DNA of 64,000 nucleotides from NCBI GenBank assembly GCA_949285145.1, contig CASDXQ010000007.1:35532-99531 (forward strand). Direction: 5' to 3'. This document shows, one piece after another, positions 1-9,032 of this stretch. Within the stretch, counting starts at the first letter, position 1; each line of letters opens with the position of its first letter. The notes under the pieces are model-generated. The model was not told the DNA's origin, ran no database searches, and saw only the letters and a list, made by a program, of their open reading frames with translations. The DNA comes from an uncultured Spirochaetales bacterium. GTDB taxonomy: Bacteria; Spirochaetota; Spirochaetia; Sphaerochaetales; Sphaerochaetaceae. The position numbers and the translations under genes were made by a program.

Positions 1-149
1 TATGTCTTTCTGTGCGGGTCGAATACCGTGAAACATGGACGTGATGGAAAGCGGGAGAGCGAAATGGCGAACATCTGATAGATTGTCGGCCATTCTCCGT
101 CAAAATACTTGCCTCTGTAAGTGCTTAATTCACTCTGGATATCAGTCAT
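1..149 (-). CDS. N-terminal fragment of a probable AMP-binding (acyl-CoA synthetase-like) protein
   Basis: Reading leftward from an ATG at 149 gives about 50 open codons running off the window edge. The peptide begins MTDIQSELSTYRGKYFDGEW and continues with a stretch resembling the start of AMP-forming acyl-CoA ligases, which typically open with a Pro-Thr-(Ile/Val)-x-x-(Met/Leu)-Phe segment followed by a 'yP-x-x-(Pro/Ala)' segment. A GAGGG ribosome binding site lies about 10 nt upstream of the ATG. Only the first 50 residues are visible, without the ATP/AMP signature, so the family call is tentative. The gene diverges from cysK. Confidence 0.45.
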   Translation of the reverse strand, partial: MTDIQSELSTYRGKYFDGEWPTIYQMFAISLSRFPSRPCFTVFDPHRKT

Positions 150-346
150 AAATTGTAAACCCTCGGAAAAAAATAATAGCCATATTATGCTATGTGCTTA
201 ATATGACAAAATTGATTTGTTTTGTCAATAAAAAACTATTTTTTATTTTGTAAAGATTTATATATATAGTTAAAAAGTACTATTATGAGTCTTTTCGCTA
301 TTTTGCATTTCTGTAATATAATCATTGATGAAGAGGAGGAATGATT
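150..346. promoter_or_regulatory. AT-rich divergent promoter region
   Basis: This 197-bp gap between two divergent starts is strongly AT-rich. On the + strand TATAAT at 317-322 is a good -10 for cysK; the -35 is weak. AGGAGG at 334-339 is the cysK ribosome binding site. The left-facing promoter could not be placed with certainty. Confidence 0.5.
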
Positions 347-1267
347 ATGATTCACGAATCGCTTCTTTCACTGGTCGGATGCACTCCGCATGTCAGGATA
401 AGCAGAATATGTACGGAAGGTGCACAAGTTTATGTAAAGTGTGAACGTTTCAATCCCGTGGGGTCAAGCAAGGACCGGGCTGCCTTGCATATGATCGAGA
501 AGGCAGAGGAGCGCGGCATTCTGAAAAAAGGTTCTGTGATAATTGAGCCGACAAGCGGGAACACCGGAATCGCACTTTCCTTCATCGCGGCGATAAAAGG
601 ATATGAATGCATCATTGTGATGCCGGATACAATGAGTGTTGAGAGGCAGCGCATGATCAAGGCGTTTGGAAGCAGGGTTGTCCTGACGGACGGGAAGCTG
701 GGTATGAAAGGCGCAATAGAGGAAGCTGAGAAGATTGCGCTTGCAATGAATGGTGCTTTCATTCCGATGCAGTTTGACAACAAAGACAATGTTCTTGCCC
801 ATTATGAGACTACTGCCTGTGAGATCGAGAGTGATTTCGGCGGCAGTCTTGACAAAATAGTGTTCCCTGTCGGCAGTGGCGGAAGCATAACGGGAACTGC
901 GCGTTATTTCAGGGAAAAAGGATATAAGACAAGGTTCATTGCGGTTGAACCATCCGCCTCTCCTGTTCTTTCCGGCGGAAAACCCGGACGGCATTCCATC
1001 CAGGGAACAGGTGCTGGGTTTGTCCCTTCAATATACGATGCATCAGTGGTTGATGAAATTGTGTGCGTCAGTGATGATGAGGCTTTCGGGATGACCAGGT
1101 GTCTTGCACGTATGGAGGGCATATTTGCCGGCATTTCATCAGGCGCTGCATTGAGCGGTGCCCTTAAAACAGCGCAGGCAGGAGAGAAAATACTTGTATT
1201 TCTGCCCGATTCAGGAGAAAGATATCTGTCAATGTCTTTCTGGGAAGAGAACGGGATCGCCGATTAA
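347..1267 (+). CDS. cysK: Cysteine synthase (O-acetylserine sulfhydrylase)
   Basis: PLP-dependent enzyme that makes L-cysteine from O-acetylserine and sulfide in the cytoplasm. Length (306 aa) is normal for CysK. The PLP lysine is Lys42 in NPVGSSKDRA; the substrate loop EPTSGNTGIAL and the phosphate-binding glycine stretch PVGSGGSITGT are both present. The start at 347 is preferred over the in-frame ATG at 341 because the AGGAGG at 334-339 is 7 nt from 347 but only 1 nt from 341. Its 3' end overlaps the convergent HAD gene by 39 nt. Confidence 0.93.
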   Translation: MIHESLLSLVGCTPHVRISRICTEGAQVYVKCERFNPVGSSKDRAALHMIEKAEERGILKKGSVIIEPTSGNTGIALSFIAAIKGYECIIVMPDTMSVERQRMIKAFGSRVVLTDGKLGMKGAIEEAEKIALAMNGAFIPMQFDNKDNVLAHYETTACEIESDFGGSLDKIVFPVGSGGSITGTARYFREKGYKTRFIAVEPSASPVLSGGKPGRHSIQGTGAGFVPSIYDASVVDEIVCVSDDEAFGMTRCLARMEGIFAGISSGAALSGALKTAQAGEKILVFLPDSGERYLSMSFWEENGIAD

Positions 1268-1999
1268 CTCTTTTATATCGTTGTAAATCACATCTGCATA
1301 TTTCTCAAGTGTGTCACGCTTTCCGTAGCCTGTCATGACTGCGACAACATATCCTGCATGTGCGGCTTTCGCATATTCCATATCGACAATGGAATCCCCG
1401 ACTATGCAGATCTCATCACTTTCCAGGCCGTAGAGAGCTTCAAACTGTCTTATTGATTCAATGTGCGGCTTCTGTCTGCAGTTTGATTCTTTTGTCCTCA
1501 GGAATTTTACATACTGATCAGTCCTTGAAATATCCAGGAAGGCTTTTGTGTTGCTTGTGATATCATTTGTGACAAGACCTATGACTATGCCTTTCTCATC
1601 AAGACGGCTGAATAAATCGGTAAGATAAGTGAAGTCCATGCTCTTCAGCTTGTAAATAAGCCGTGTGCTCTGTCCGTTGAGCATCGGTTTGAGGATTGAC
1701 CACAGCTTGAACGGATTGATTGCGTTCCTGATACAGAAACTCAGGATCCTGAAGAAAATCCTCGCAACCTTGTCGTGGTTGAAAAGAAAACCGTCAGGGT
1801 AATGATTTCCTTTGTTGTCAACGCCGACAATTTCATATATTTCCTGTCTTGCTCTTTTCCCGTTCTTCACACTGAATGTCTTCAGAATTGTATCAACATA
1901 ATCTTTGACTACAGGACCCCATACCTGCGAATAGTTGTACAGGGTTCCGTCTTTGTCGAATATTATTCCTTTTATGCTGTGACTTGAATTCCCGGCCAT
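1229..1999 (-). CDS. HAD-family phosphatase (phosphoglycolate phosphatase-like)
   Basis: Haloacid dehalogenase-type hydrolase, probably acting on a small phosphorylated metabolite. Motif I is IIFDKDGTLYN (nucleophile Asp close to the N-terminus), motif II the Thr of GLVTNDIT, and motif IV the GDSIVDMEYAKAA stretch, with a helical cap between. Of several in-frame starts, the ATG at 1999 places motif I at the usual distance from the N-terminus; a TACACT hexamer (minus strand) ends 6 nt before it and there is no ribosome binding site. Upstream ATGs (2044, 2089) would overlap the divergent glycosylase. The substrate cannot be deduced. Confidence 0.8.
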   Translation of the reverse strand: MAGNSSHSIKGIIFDKDGTLYNYSQVWGPVVKDYVDTILKTFSVKNGKRARQEIYEIVGVDNKGNHYPDGFLFNHDKVARIFFRILSFCIRNAINPFKLWSILKPMLNGQSTRLIYKLKSMDFTYLTDLFSRLDEKGIVIGLVTNDITSNTKAFLDISRTDQYVKFLRTKESNCRQKPHIESIRQFEALYGLESDEICIVGDSIVDMEYAKAAHAGYVVAVMTGYGKRDTLEKYADVIYNDIKELIGDPVLFPERH

Positions 2000-2045
2000 A
2001 TCTGAAGTGTACAACCAATAGCAGACTTGTGCTATAGTTTCCATT

Positions 2046-2762
2046 ATGTATACATCTTCAATTGAACGCCGTACGGAGAAATTCATCACTGATGCGGCCG
2101 GTATCAGCTTCAGGACAGACTGTTTTGTATATAATCCTGTGTCCTATGCCTATGACGTATTCCGCAAATATGAGAATATGGCTCTTTCAGGCAGCAACCG
2201 TGTGCTGTTCATCGGCATGAATCCGGGGCCTGATGGCATGATGCAGCTCGGTGTTCCCTTCGGTGCCCTGTCCATGGTCACAGGCTATCTTGATCTGGAT
2301 GGGGTTGTTGAAAAGCCGGCAAAAGAGCATGAAAGAAAAAAAATACTTGGGTTCTCTGTCAGGAAAGACGAACCGAGCGGAAAGGCATTCTGGTCGATGA
2401 TAAGGAAAGCCTTTCCTGACAGGAATGATTTCTTTTCCTTCGCATCTGTTCAGAATTTCTGTCCGCTTGCTTTCCTGAAGAGGGAAAGCGGTGCAAACCT
2501 GACACCGGACAAACTTCTGAAAGAGGACAGGCATGTGCTTGAGCATCTGTGTCTTGACTATTTCGGATACCTTCTTGACGAACTTGATGTGGAAACAGTC
2601 GTTGCTGTTGGAAACTATGTGGAGAAAATGATGACTGTCCTTGGCTTTCCCCATATAGTGAAAATCATGCATCCATCTCCTGTGAATCCCAGAGCTCATG
2701 AAGTGTGGGCAGATGAGGGAAAAGCGGTAATAGAATATCTTGAAAAGGAGAAAGTGTTTTGA
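2046..2762 (+). CDS. SMUG1-type single-strand-selective uracil-DNA glycosylase
   Basis: Base-excision repair enzyme removing uracil and oxidised pyrimidines from DNA. The SMUG1 signature is visible in both active-site motifs: GMNPGPDGMMQLGVPFG at about residues 57-73 and HPSPVNPRAH near the C-terminus. Length (238 aa) fits the family. TATAGT at 2033-2038 ends only 7 nt before the ATG and there is no ribosome binding site, so the mRNA is probably leaderless. The stop codon overlaps the ispE start. SMUG1 is best known from animals but occurs in scattered bacteria; horizontal transfer cannot be judged from this window. Confidence 0.88.
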   Translation: MYTSSIERRTEKFITDAAGISFRTDCFVYNPVSYAYDVFRKYENMALSGSNRVLFIGMNPGPDGMMQLGVPFGALSMVTGYLDLDGVVEKPAKEHERKKILGFSVRKDEPSGKAFWSMIRKAFPDRNDFFSFASVQNFCPLAFLKRESGANLTPDKLLKEDRHVLEHLCLDYFGYLLDELDVETVVAVGNYVEKMMTVLGFPHIVKIMHPSPVNPRAHEVWADEGKAVIEYLEKEKVF

Positions 2763-3613
2763 CTGAAATAACCCGTAATTCATATGCAAAGGTGAATATC
2801 GGTCTGAGAATTCTCGGCCGGAGACCTGATGGCTTTCATGATATTGATACTTACTTTCATCTTATTGATCTGCACGATGTGATTCATCTTTCATTCAGCA
2901 AATCATCCTGTCTCTCGATAAACATCACAGGCAATGAATCGTATCTTGAAGAAGGGAAGACGGATCTGATGGAAAAAAGCGCACGGCTGTTTTCCCTGCT
3001 TTCAGGCATTTCCTTCCATCTTGAGATCGCAATAGAAAAAAACATTCCCTTTCAGGCCGGACTTGGCGGCGGCTCCGGAAATGCGGCTTCCGTTCTTGAT
3101 GCACTGAATGAACTTTGTTCATTTCCATTCAGCCGGAGCGAGCTGGAGAGAGTTTCCCTCTCTCTGGGCTCGGATGTTCCTTTTTTCCTCTGCGGCTGTG
3201 CTGCGGCACATGGACAGGGAAGAGGCGAGCTGCTTTCTCCTGTTGTTCCTGTATCATGCCCTGCACTTGTTGTACAGCATTCCGGTGACAGGGTCGATAC
3301 TTCGCTTGCATTCCGTCAGCTTGACATGAACGGAAAGCGCAGGCTGAGTCCGCTTGCACCCTGGACCACCGACATCAGGTGCTGGAAGGATCTTTACACG
3401 AATGATTTTGACGCGATACAGCCTGTTCTGGAAAACAGCGGATATCTGAATGAACGGGAAAAAGCAGTTTACGCATCGACTTCCGGTTCCGGTTCAAGCC
3501 AGATCCTGCTTTATGATAATAACTGTGAGTTAAACAAGGCTCATGACCGTTTCCGCGCTTTGGGCAGTTGTTTTACAGTTTGGAAGACAAATCTCAGAAA
3601 TAATATTCACTAA
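2759..3613 (+). CDS. ispE: 4-diphosphocytidyl-2-C-methyl-D-erythritol kinase
   Basis: GHMP kinase phosphorylating CDP-methylerythritol in the MEP isoprenoid pathway. The family glycine loop AGLGGGSGNAASVL lies at about residues 99-112, and the N-terminal SYAKVNIGLRILGRRPDGFH is typical of IspE. It starts with TTG at 2759, overlapping the previous stop by 4 nt; AAGGAGAAAG about 10 nt upstream supports it. Coupling to the uracil-DNA glycosylase suggests one transcript. The MEP pathway supplies undecaprenyl phosphate, recycled by uppP at 17.3 kb. Confidence 0.92.
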   Translation: MTEITRNSYAKVNIGLRILGRRPDGFHDIDTYFHLIDLHDVIHLSFSKSSCLSINITGNESYLEEGKTDLMEKSARLFSLLSGISFHLEIAIEKNIPFQAGLGGGSGNAASVLDALNELCSFPFSRSELERVSLSLGSDVPFFLCGCAAAHGQGRGELLSPVVPVSCPALVVQHSGDRVDTSLAFRQLDMNGKRRLSPLAPWTTDIRCWKDLYTNDFDAIQPVLENSGYLNEREKAVYASTSGSGSSQILLYDNNCELNKAHDRFRALGSCFTVWKTNLRNNIH

Positions 3614-3628
3614 AAGTTGTGTTTTTTA

Positions 3629-3657
3629 TTGAAGAATATGGCTGAGAGTAGTAAAAT
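3629..3657 (+). promoter_or_regulatory. spoVG promoter
   Basis: TTGAAG at 3629-3634 and TAAAAT at 3652-3657 are separated by 17 nt, a good sigma70-type promoter about 30 nt before the spoVG start. Confidence 0.7.
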
Positions 3658-3686
3658 AACATCTGAAAGAGTATTTAGGTGCATAT

Positions 3687-3968
3687 ATGGAAGTTACAGA
3701 CATAAAAATCCGGCTAGTATCCGAGACAGATCAGTTGAGAGCTTTTGCTACAGTGGTTTTTGATTCTGTTCTCGTCGTTCATAATATCAAGGTTATTTCT
3801 ACTGGTGATAAGCTGATAATAGCAATGCCTTCCCGACTTGTAAGTAATGGGGAATTCAAGGATGTTGTCCATCCTATATCCAGCGAATTCAGAAATGAAC
3901 TTGCCTCCCAGGTTCTGGATGCGTATGAAAAGGCAAGGTGCGCCAGGTCTGATAAAAGCATCAGGTAA
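3687..3968 (+). CDS. spoVG: SpoVG nucleic-acid-binding regulator
   Basis: Small (93 aa) SpoVG-family protein. In Bacillus, Staphylococcus and Borrelia members bind DNA or RNA site-specifically and modulate gene expression. The family start MEVTDIKIRLV and the central IAMPSRLVSNGEFKDVVHPI segment are diagnostic. It is a single gene behind its own promoter, with TTTAGGTG as ribosome binding site. A second promoter begins 5 nt after its stop, so the RNA and tRNA-Gln downstream need not depend on spoVG transcription. Confidence 0.93.
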   Translation: MEVTDIKIRLVSETDQLRAFATVVFDSVLVVHNIKVISTGDKLIIAMPSRLVSNGEFKDVVHPISSEFRNELASQVLDAYEKARCARSDKSIR

Positions 3969-3972
3969 GAGC

Positions 3973-4001
3973 TTTACATATACTGACTGTTCTGATATAA
4001 A
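3973..4001 (+). promoter_or_regulatory. Promoter of the putative ncRNA / tRNA-Gln unit
   Basis: TTTACA (3973-3978) and TATAAA (3996-4001) with a 17-nt spacer give a good promoter right after the spoVG stop. Transcription would start near 4008. Confidence 0.65.
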
Positions 4002-4007
4002 TTTAGT

Positions 4008-4195
4008 GCCTGAAAGCCTGTGACGTCTAAACATGAAACGAAAAGCATGTAAGGCGGCCGCACAGGGAAACTGTTGTCTTTCTGCAGCATAAAGCCGGGT
4101 CAAGGCATTGCCGGTTCAGGCCGCGGTAAGGCTCTCGGAAGAGATGAATCTCTTTAAGACAGAATACAGGCGCGGCGGAGAAATTCATCCGCATG
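4008..4195 (+). ncRNA. Putative structured non-coding RNA of unknown class
   Basis: No plausible reading frame fills this region, yet it has a promoter and dense complementary pairs. GCCTGT 4016-4021 pairs with ACAGGC 4166-4171 and closes a multibranch; inside it are ACATG/CATGT (4031-4035/4046-4050), GCGGCC/GGCCGC (4054-4059/4119-4124), ACAG/CTGT (4062-4065/4071-4074) and AAGAGA/TCTCTT (4139-4144/4149-4154). GCGGA/TCCGC (4175-4179/4188-4192) follows. AGATGAAT, then ACAGAA 9 nt later, next to the closing helix, recalls the 3' core of RNase P RNA. However, the usual 5' core, the bulged U of helix P4 and the 350-400 nt length are missing. The class is unassigned. It is probably co-transcribed with tRNA-Gln. 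Confidence 0.5.
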
Positions 4196-4226
4196 AGGTT
4201 CAGAACAGCAGTTTCGCAAAAGGTAC

Positions 4227-4298
4227 TGGGAAGTCGCCAAGTGGTTAAGGCTCTGGTTTTTGGTGCCGGCATCGCAGGTTCGAATCCTGCCTTCCCAG
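4227..4298 (+). tRNA. tRNA-Gln (anticodon TTG)
   Basis: Cloverleaf with acceptor TGGGAAG (4227-4233) pairing CTTCCCA (4291-4297) and discriminator G. The anticodon arm CTGGT/GCCGG carries loop TTTTGGT, giving anticodon TTG; the T arm is GCAGG TTCGAAT CCTGC. No CCA is encoded. A run of T follows directly. Confidence 0.95.
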
Positions 4299-4340
4299 CT
4301 TTTTTGTCTTCGCTGGCACATGAGATGCCGTTTTTCTCTA

Positions 4341-4370
4341 TTGCAATGAAACCTTGAACTCTGATATAGT
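4341..4370 (+). promoter_or_regulatory. rplY promoter
   Basis: TTGCAA (4341-4346) and TATAGT (4365-4370) with an 18-nt spacer; the leader to the rplY start is about 68 nt. Confidence 0.6.
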
Positions 4371-4445
4371 TATCCGGTGCGCCGCAGGGCGTGCGTAAAT
4401 CCATGGTAATTGGTTTTTACCAATGAGAGTACAAGGAGTAATGAT

Positions 4446-5081
4446 ATGTCTGATGAGAAAATGAGCCTCAAGGCTAAAGCAAGGACAACAGATTTCGGCA
4501 GCGCTGGCAGCCGCCGTCTTCTCCGTGCCGGTTACATTCCTGCTGTAATTTACGGGAAGCAGGCACCGGTTCACTGCGCAGTAGGTGCAAAGGAATTCAT
4601 GATGAAGATGCATTCTTTCACAGGTTCCACTCTTATTGCACTGGATGTTGATGGAACAGAACACAGAGTATTCATCAAGAGTTTCCAGGAGAATCTTCTC
4701 AAAGGGATTGTCAACCACATTGATTTCTATGAAGTCACTGCCGGCGTCAAGGTAAGGGCAAAGGTCATGATCGAACTTGTCGGAACTCCGACCGGTGTCA
4801 GAAACGGCGGTGTCCTTGATCAGGTTCTTCATGAAATCGATATCGAATGCTTCCCGAGAGATCTTCCATCTGTCATTCAGGCTGATGTTTCAGCTCTTGA
4901 TCTCAATGAAGGTATCCGCGTAAGTCAGCTTGTTGTTCCTGAGACAATCAAGATCCATACACCTGGAGACGAAACTGTCGCAACAGTGAAACCTGTAAAG
5001 GTAGAGGCAGCTCCTGTAGCAGATGAATCAGCTGATGCATCAGCGGATGCGGCAGCAACAGCATCTTCTGCAAACGCCTGA
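4446..5081 (+). CDS. rplY: Ribosomal protein bL25 (general stress protein Ctc form)
   Basis: 5S-rRNA-binding protein of the large subunit, in the long two-domain Ctc/TL5 form (211 aa). The RRLLRAGYIPAVIYGK segment is the hallmark of the N-terminal 5S-binding domain; the C-terminal beta domain is followed by an Ala/Ser/Asp-rich tail of about 25 residues. The start at 4446 has AAGGAG (4433-4438) 7 nt upstream; an earlier in-frame start at 4410 has no such site. It heads the run rplY-pth-tilS with almost no spacing, an arrangement common in spirochaetes. Confidence 0.93.
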   Translation: MSDEKMSLKAKARTTDFGSAGSRRLLRAGYIPAVIYGKQAPVHCAVGAKEFMMKMHSFTGSTLIALDVDGTEHRVFIKSFQENLLKGIVNHIDFYEVTAGVKVRAKVMIELVGTPTGVRNGGVLDQVLHEIDIECFPRDLPSVIQADVSALDLNEGIRVSQLVVPETIKIHTPGDETVATVKPVKVEAAPVADESADASADAAATASSANA

Positions 5082-5085
5082 TGGT

Positions 5086-5658
5086 ATGTTGATAATCTTT
5101 GGACTTGGGAATCCGGGTCCGGAGTATGAAGGCACACGTCACAATGCAGGTGTGGAAACACTTGAGAAACTGGCAGCATCTTACCGCGCAAAGCTGGTAA
5201 GACGCTGTTTTTCTTCTTACAGGACATGCATCATAACTTCGGAATGCGGAAATAAGGCGCGTCTTGTTTTTCCACTGACTTACATGAACGGGTCAGGGAA
5301 AACTGTTCCCCGGGTAGTGAAGGAAAATGATGAGGTCATTGTCATCTGCGATCAGATGGATCTTCCACCAGGCCGTGTCCGTCTGCGTGCATCAGGATCT
5401 TCAGCTGGACATAACGGTCTGAAGTCAATGATGGCTTATCTTCCCGGGAATTTCAAAAGACTTTATATCGGAGTCGGCCGTCCCGTGGAGGGAACAAGTG
5501 TGGTGGATCATGTGCTTTCCATATACAGCGATGACGACAGAAAGCTGGTTGATGCTGCGCAGATGGAAGCTGTGAAATGCCTGAGACGCTATATTGACGG
5601 AGAGGATTTCAGCAGATGTGCACAGGATCTGAATTCATTCAGGGGTGATCTGCAGTGA
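5086..5658 (+). CDS. pth: Peptidyl-tRNA hydrolase
   Basis: Hydrolyses peptidyl-tRNA released from stalled ribosomes. FGLGNPGPEYEGTRHNAG carries the catalytic His19; TYMNGSG and CDQMDLPPGRVRLR (Asp89) complete the active site, and SSAGHNGLKS is the family motif. Length (190 aa) is standard. The ATG at 5086 is 5 nt after the rplY stop, and the stop overlaps the tilS GTG start (GTGA), so the three genes are translationally coupled. Confidence 0.94.
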   Translation: MLIIFGLGNPGPEYEGTRHNAGVETLEKLAASYRAKLVRRCFSSYRTCIITSECGNKARLVFPLTYMNGSGKTVPRVVKENDEVIVICDQMDLPPGRVRLRASGSSAGHNGLKSMMAYLPGNFKRLYIGVGRPVEGTSVVDHVLSIYSDDDRKLVDAAQMEAVKCLRRYIDGEDFSRCAQDLNSFRGDLQ

Positions 5659-6914
5659 CGCCTCTTGAGTCTGTTTCCTCTTTTTTTGAACGGTATCCGG
5701 AGTACGGAGGACAGCAGATAACACTTGCCTTTTCAGGCGGTTATGATTCACTGTGCCTTCTTGCCTGTCTTTCTCATCTCGGCTTCAGTGTGCAGCCTGT
5801 CTACGTTAATCATAATCTGAGAGGGAGGAAGGAGCTTTCTGATGAAATTGAAGTGAACAGGGCTAACTGTGCCGTATTTGGCTGTACTCTTGAGGTAATC
5901 ACCATTGAGAAGGGAAAGATTGATTCATATGCACGTGATCATGGTCTGACATGTGAGGCCGCCGCCCGTTCACTGCGTTATGAGATATTATCCCGTTTTC
6001 CTCTTGTCGCCACTGCTCATAATAAGGATGATCAGGTAGAGAGCCTGATGATGAAACTTATTTCCGGTGGCACTTTTCTCTCTCTTGCCGGAATAAGGGA
6101 AAAAAGAGGGGGAATAATACGCCCGCTTCTTGAATGTGCACGAAGCGAGATTGAGTCATACGTCAACTCACTTCATCTCTCTCCAAGTAGTGACAGCACA
6201 AATGATGAGCTGTTCTGCTTCAGGAACAAGGTGCGTTTCCTTGTAACACCGTACCTGGATTCCAGTGTGAAGAAAAGACTTCTGAATATATCAAAAAACA
6301 TTCAGATAATTGAAGATAATGCAGAAACAATATCTGTAGATGAGATTTCAGGCTATTATCGTGTGTCGAGAGAGAGATTTTTGAATGCGTCTTCCATATC
6401 AAGGCTGAAATGCATTTACAGTATATATTCCATCTTCGACCCCGGACGTCTCAGTGATGCGGAGGTCAGGCATATCGTAGACTCTTGCCTGGATGGCAGA
6501 AGCTATGATTCGTACTTTTTTCATATGCGCTGCACTGCTGATGAAATACGCTTCTATCATCTGAAAACATGGTTCGCTTTGCCTTTCGTAAAAGGAACTT
6601 TTCTGCCGCATGGGCTCATGCTTGATGAAAGCTGTGCTGCTGATGCCCTGTGCATTGATATGAGGAAGATTCATTTTCCCGCACTGATCAGGCTGAGCGG
6701 TGAAGATGACACCATAGTCCTTTCCGGGCACAGCGTCAGAGTTGCCGGGCTTTGTGCTTCATACAAGTGTCCTTATGCATTTGTGCTCCAGGACATGGAC
6801 GGGATAAAGGCAGTATGGGCACGATGTTTTGGCGGGCGCAACAGGATTTCAGACACACTAAAAAGTCCGCAGTGGAAAAACCTTCCAGGTCTGGAGATGA
6901 CGAAAAAACACTGA
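5655..6914 (+). CDS. tilS: tRNA(Ile)-lysidine synthase
   Basis: ATP-dependent enzyme that converts C34 of the CAU-anticodon tRNA-Ile to lysidine, switching its reading to AUA. The PP-loop is AFSGGYDSLCLLA near the N-terminus; YVNHNLRG, ATAHNKDDQVE and STNDELFCFRNKVR are the other conserved TilS stretches. 419 aa, normal length. It starts with GTG overlapping the pth stop. The C-terminal half is divergent, as usual for the family. Confidence 0.92.
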   Translation: MTPLESVSSFFERYPEYGGQQITLAFSGGYDSLCLLACLSHLGFSVQPVYVNHNLRGRKELSDEIEVNRANCAVFGCTLEVITIEKGKIDSYARDHGLTCEAAARSLRYEILSRFPLVATAHNKDDQVESLMMKLISGGTFLSLAGIREKRGGIIRPLLECARSEIESYVNSLHLSPSSDSTNDELFCFRNKVRFLVTPYLDSSVKKRLLNISKNIQIIEDNAETISVDEISGYYRVSRERFLNASSISRLKCIYSIYSIFDPGRLSDAEVRHIVDSCLDGRSYDSYFFHMRCTADEIRFYHLKTWFALPFVKGTFLPHGLMLDESCAADALCIDMRKIHFPALIRLSGEDDTIVLSGHSVRVAGLCASYKCPYAFVLQDMDGIKAVWARCFGGRNRISDTLKSPQWKNLPGLEMTKKH

Positions 6915-6921
6915 CTGCGCC

Positions 6922-6950
6922 TTGCATGTGAAGCATATAAATATTATATT
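6922..6950 (+). promoter_or_regulatory. ftsH promoter
   Basis: TTGCAT (6922-6927) and TATATT (6945-6950) with a 17-nt spacer in the short gap after tilS. Confidence 0.6.
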
Positions 6951-6998
6951 TAGGAACAATTAAGCATTTTTGCTTTGAATGTGTTTAATGGAAAAAAT

Positions 6999-9032
6999 AT
7001 GGACGAATATAAAGACGACGAAAAGAAAGATCTGAAAGAGGAACCGGGTGCTGAAAAACAGGACAGAAAACCTGAGGACGGCATCAGGGATGAGGACAGA
7101 AAGGACGAGGGCTCAAAGGAAAACAAGAGCGGGAAGAAGACAAAAAAAGACAATGTCTACGATCAGTACCGTTACTGGGGCAGCGATAATAACGACAAAG
7201 ATTCCAAGATCAAGCTGAACGGCCGCAACAGATTCACGCTGTTTATTTTCCTTGCGCTGATCATTTCTTTTGCATTCCTCTTTTTCAATCAGGGTTCCGG
7301 GCAAAGGGCAACGGAGGTTTCCTATTCTGCTTTCAAGACGGCTCTTGATTCAGGTTCTGTCACACAGGTTGATATACAGGATGAGTCCGAGATCTCATTC
7401 ATTACGTCAAATGGCTTCTATGGGGTTGCGAGAATACCGTACTATGATTCTTCTCTCATGGATGAGCTTGAGAAAATGAATGTTGACATCGCAGGATCTG
7501 TTGCAGATGTTTCCATATGGGTTCTGCTTCTCAATCTCCTGCCCTGGATAATCTTCCTCGTGATCATTTTCTCAATGTACAGACAGGTCGGTGCTGCCGG
7601 AGGTTCCAGAATGATGGGACAGTTCGGCAAGAGCCATGCGACGCAGTATTCGGCAAAGGATAACAAAGTCCTTTTCAAAGATGTTGCAGGCCAGAAAGAA
7701 AGCAAGTATGAACTTCAGGAAGTCGTGGATTTCCTGAAGAATCCGGAGCGTTATGTCAAGATAGGTGCGAAGATTCCAAAAGGTGTCCTGCTCGTCGGTC
7801 CTCCGGGAACGGGAAAAACACTTCTTGCCCGTGCTGTTGCAGGAGAGGCAGGTGTGAGCTTTTTCCATACATCAGGTTCTGATTTCGTTGAAATGTTCGT
7901 CGGTATGGGTGCTGCACGTGTCAGGGATCTTTTTGAGACAGGCCGCAAGAATGCACCATGCATCATATTCATTGATGAGATTGATGCGGTTGGAAGAAGC
8001 CGTGGCTCAGGACTTGGCGGCGGACATGATGAGAGGGAACAGACTCTCAACCAGATACTTGTGGAGATGGACGGTTTCTCGACTGATCCCGGGGTTATCG
8101 TAATGGCTGCGACAAACAGACCGGATGTTCTTGATCCCGCGCTTCTGCGTCCGGGCAGATTCGACCGTCAGGTCACGGTTGATCTGCCGGATGTTCAGGA
8201 AAGACTTGATATACTGCGCATTCACTCGGCGAAAGTCAAATGCGAACCCGGCATTGATCTTGAGCGTGTTGCCCGCGCAACCCCCGGTTCTTCCGGTGCG
8301 GATCTGGCTAACCTCGTGAACGAAGCTGCATTGTATGCAGCCCGTTCAAAAAGGGAAATGGTCAGCATGGATGATTTCGAGAAAGCCAGAGACAAGATGA
8401 TTCTCGGTGTCGCAAGAGAAAGCAAGTTCATGACAGCAGAAGAGAAAAAAGCTACAGCGTACCATGAGGCAGGACACACCCTGCTGCATTATTACCTCAA
8501 GCATGTTGATCCTCTTCATAAGGTTACGATCATTCCTCACGGCAATGCTCTCGGTCTTACCATTTCACTTCCGGAAAAAGATCAGTATACGCTCAGGGCG
8601 GGATATCTGAAGGACAGGATTGTCATCTGCATGGGCGGCTATGTCGCTGAGGACATAGTCTATGGAGAGACAACTACCGGAACTTCAAATGATATCAAGC
8701 AGGCTACGAGCATTGCACGCAGAATGGTTACAGAGTGGGGCATGAGCGATCTCGGCTTCATCCATCTTTCCAATGAGGGTGAACCTCTGTTCCTTGGTCG
8801 TGAGATAACGCAGCATAAAGATTTCTCGGATGCCACAGCGAAGAGAATTGATGAGGAAACTGAAAAGATCCTTGATGAATGCCTGAAGACGACCAGGGAA
8901 ATCCTTACCGCACACAGAGACCAGCTTGACAAGCTTACCGACGCTCTTTGCGAGAAGGAAACTCTTGATGATGCCCAGATCAGGGAACTTCTCGGATTTA
9001 AACCTGAACATCATGAATCGGAGCTTGTCTGA
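6999..9032 (+). CDS. ftsH: ATP-dependent zinc metalloprotease FtsH
   Basis: Membrane-anchored AAA+ protease that extracts and degrades membrane and short-lived cytoplasmic proteins. Order of parts: a charged, Lys/Glu/Asp-rich N-terminal extension of about 70 residues (long for FtsH), TM1 ([18 protein letters not shown]), a periplasmic loop, TM2, the AAA module with Walker A GPPGTGKT (about 267), Walker [12 protein letters not shown] and the second region of homology, then the zinc site HEAGH at about 489. The start is uncertain: ATG 6999 has only a weak ribosome binding site and an in-frame TTG lies at 6975. The stop overlaps the lepA ATG. Confidence 0.95.
   Translation: MDEYKDDEKKDLKEEPGAEKQDRKPEDGIRDEDRKDEGSKENKSGKKTKKDNVYDQYRYWGSDNNDKDSKIKLNGRNRFTLFIFLALIISFAFLFFNQGSGQRATEVSYSAFKTALDSGSVTQVDIQDESEISFITSNGFYGVARIPYYDSSLMDELEKMNVDIAGSVADVSIWVLLLNLLPWIIFLVIIFSMYRQVGAAGGSRMMGQFGKSHATQYSAKDNKVLFKDVAGQKESKYELQEVVDFLKNPERYVKIGAKIPKGVLLVGPPGTGKTLLARAVAGEAGVSFFHTSGSDFVEMFVGMGAARVRDLFETGRKNAPCIIFIDEIDAVGRSRGSGLGGGHDEREQTLNQILVEMDGFSTDPGVIVMAATNRPDVLDPALLRPGRFDRQVTVDLPDVQERLDILRIHSAKVKCEPGIDLERVARATPGSSGADLANLVNEAALYAARSKREMVSMDDFEKARDKMILGVARESKFMTAEEKKATAYHEAGHTLLHYYLKHVDPLHKVTIIPHGNALGLTISLPEKDQYTLRAGYLKDRIVICMGGYVAEDIVYGETTTGTSNDIKQATSIARRMVTEWGMSDLGFIHLSNEGEPLFLGREITQHKDFSDATAKRIDEETEKILDECLKTTREILTAHRDQLDKLTDALCEKETLDDAQIRELLGFKPEHHESELV

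Noticed and set aside
4008..4195. Annotating the RNA region outright as RNase P RNA
   Set aside because: Only the 3' core-like AGATGAAT...ACAGAA and a P4-like helix are seen. The 5' core, the bulged U and most of the usual length are missing, so the name would claim too much.
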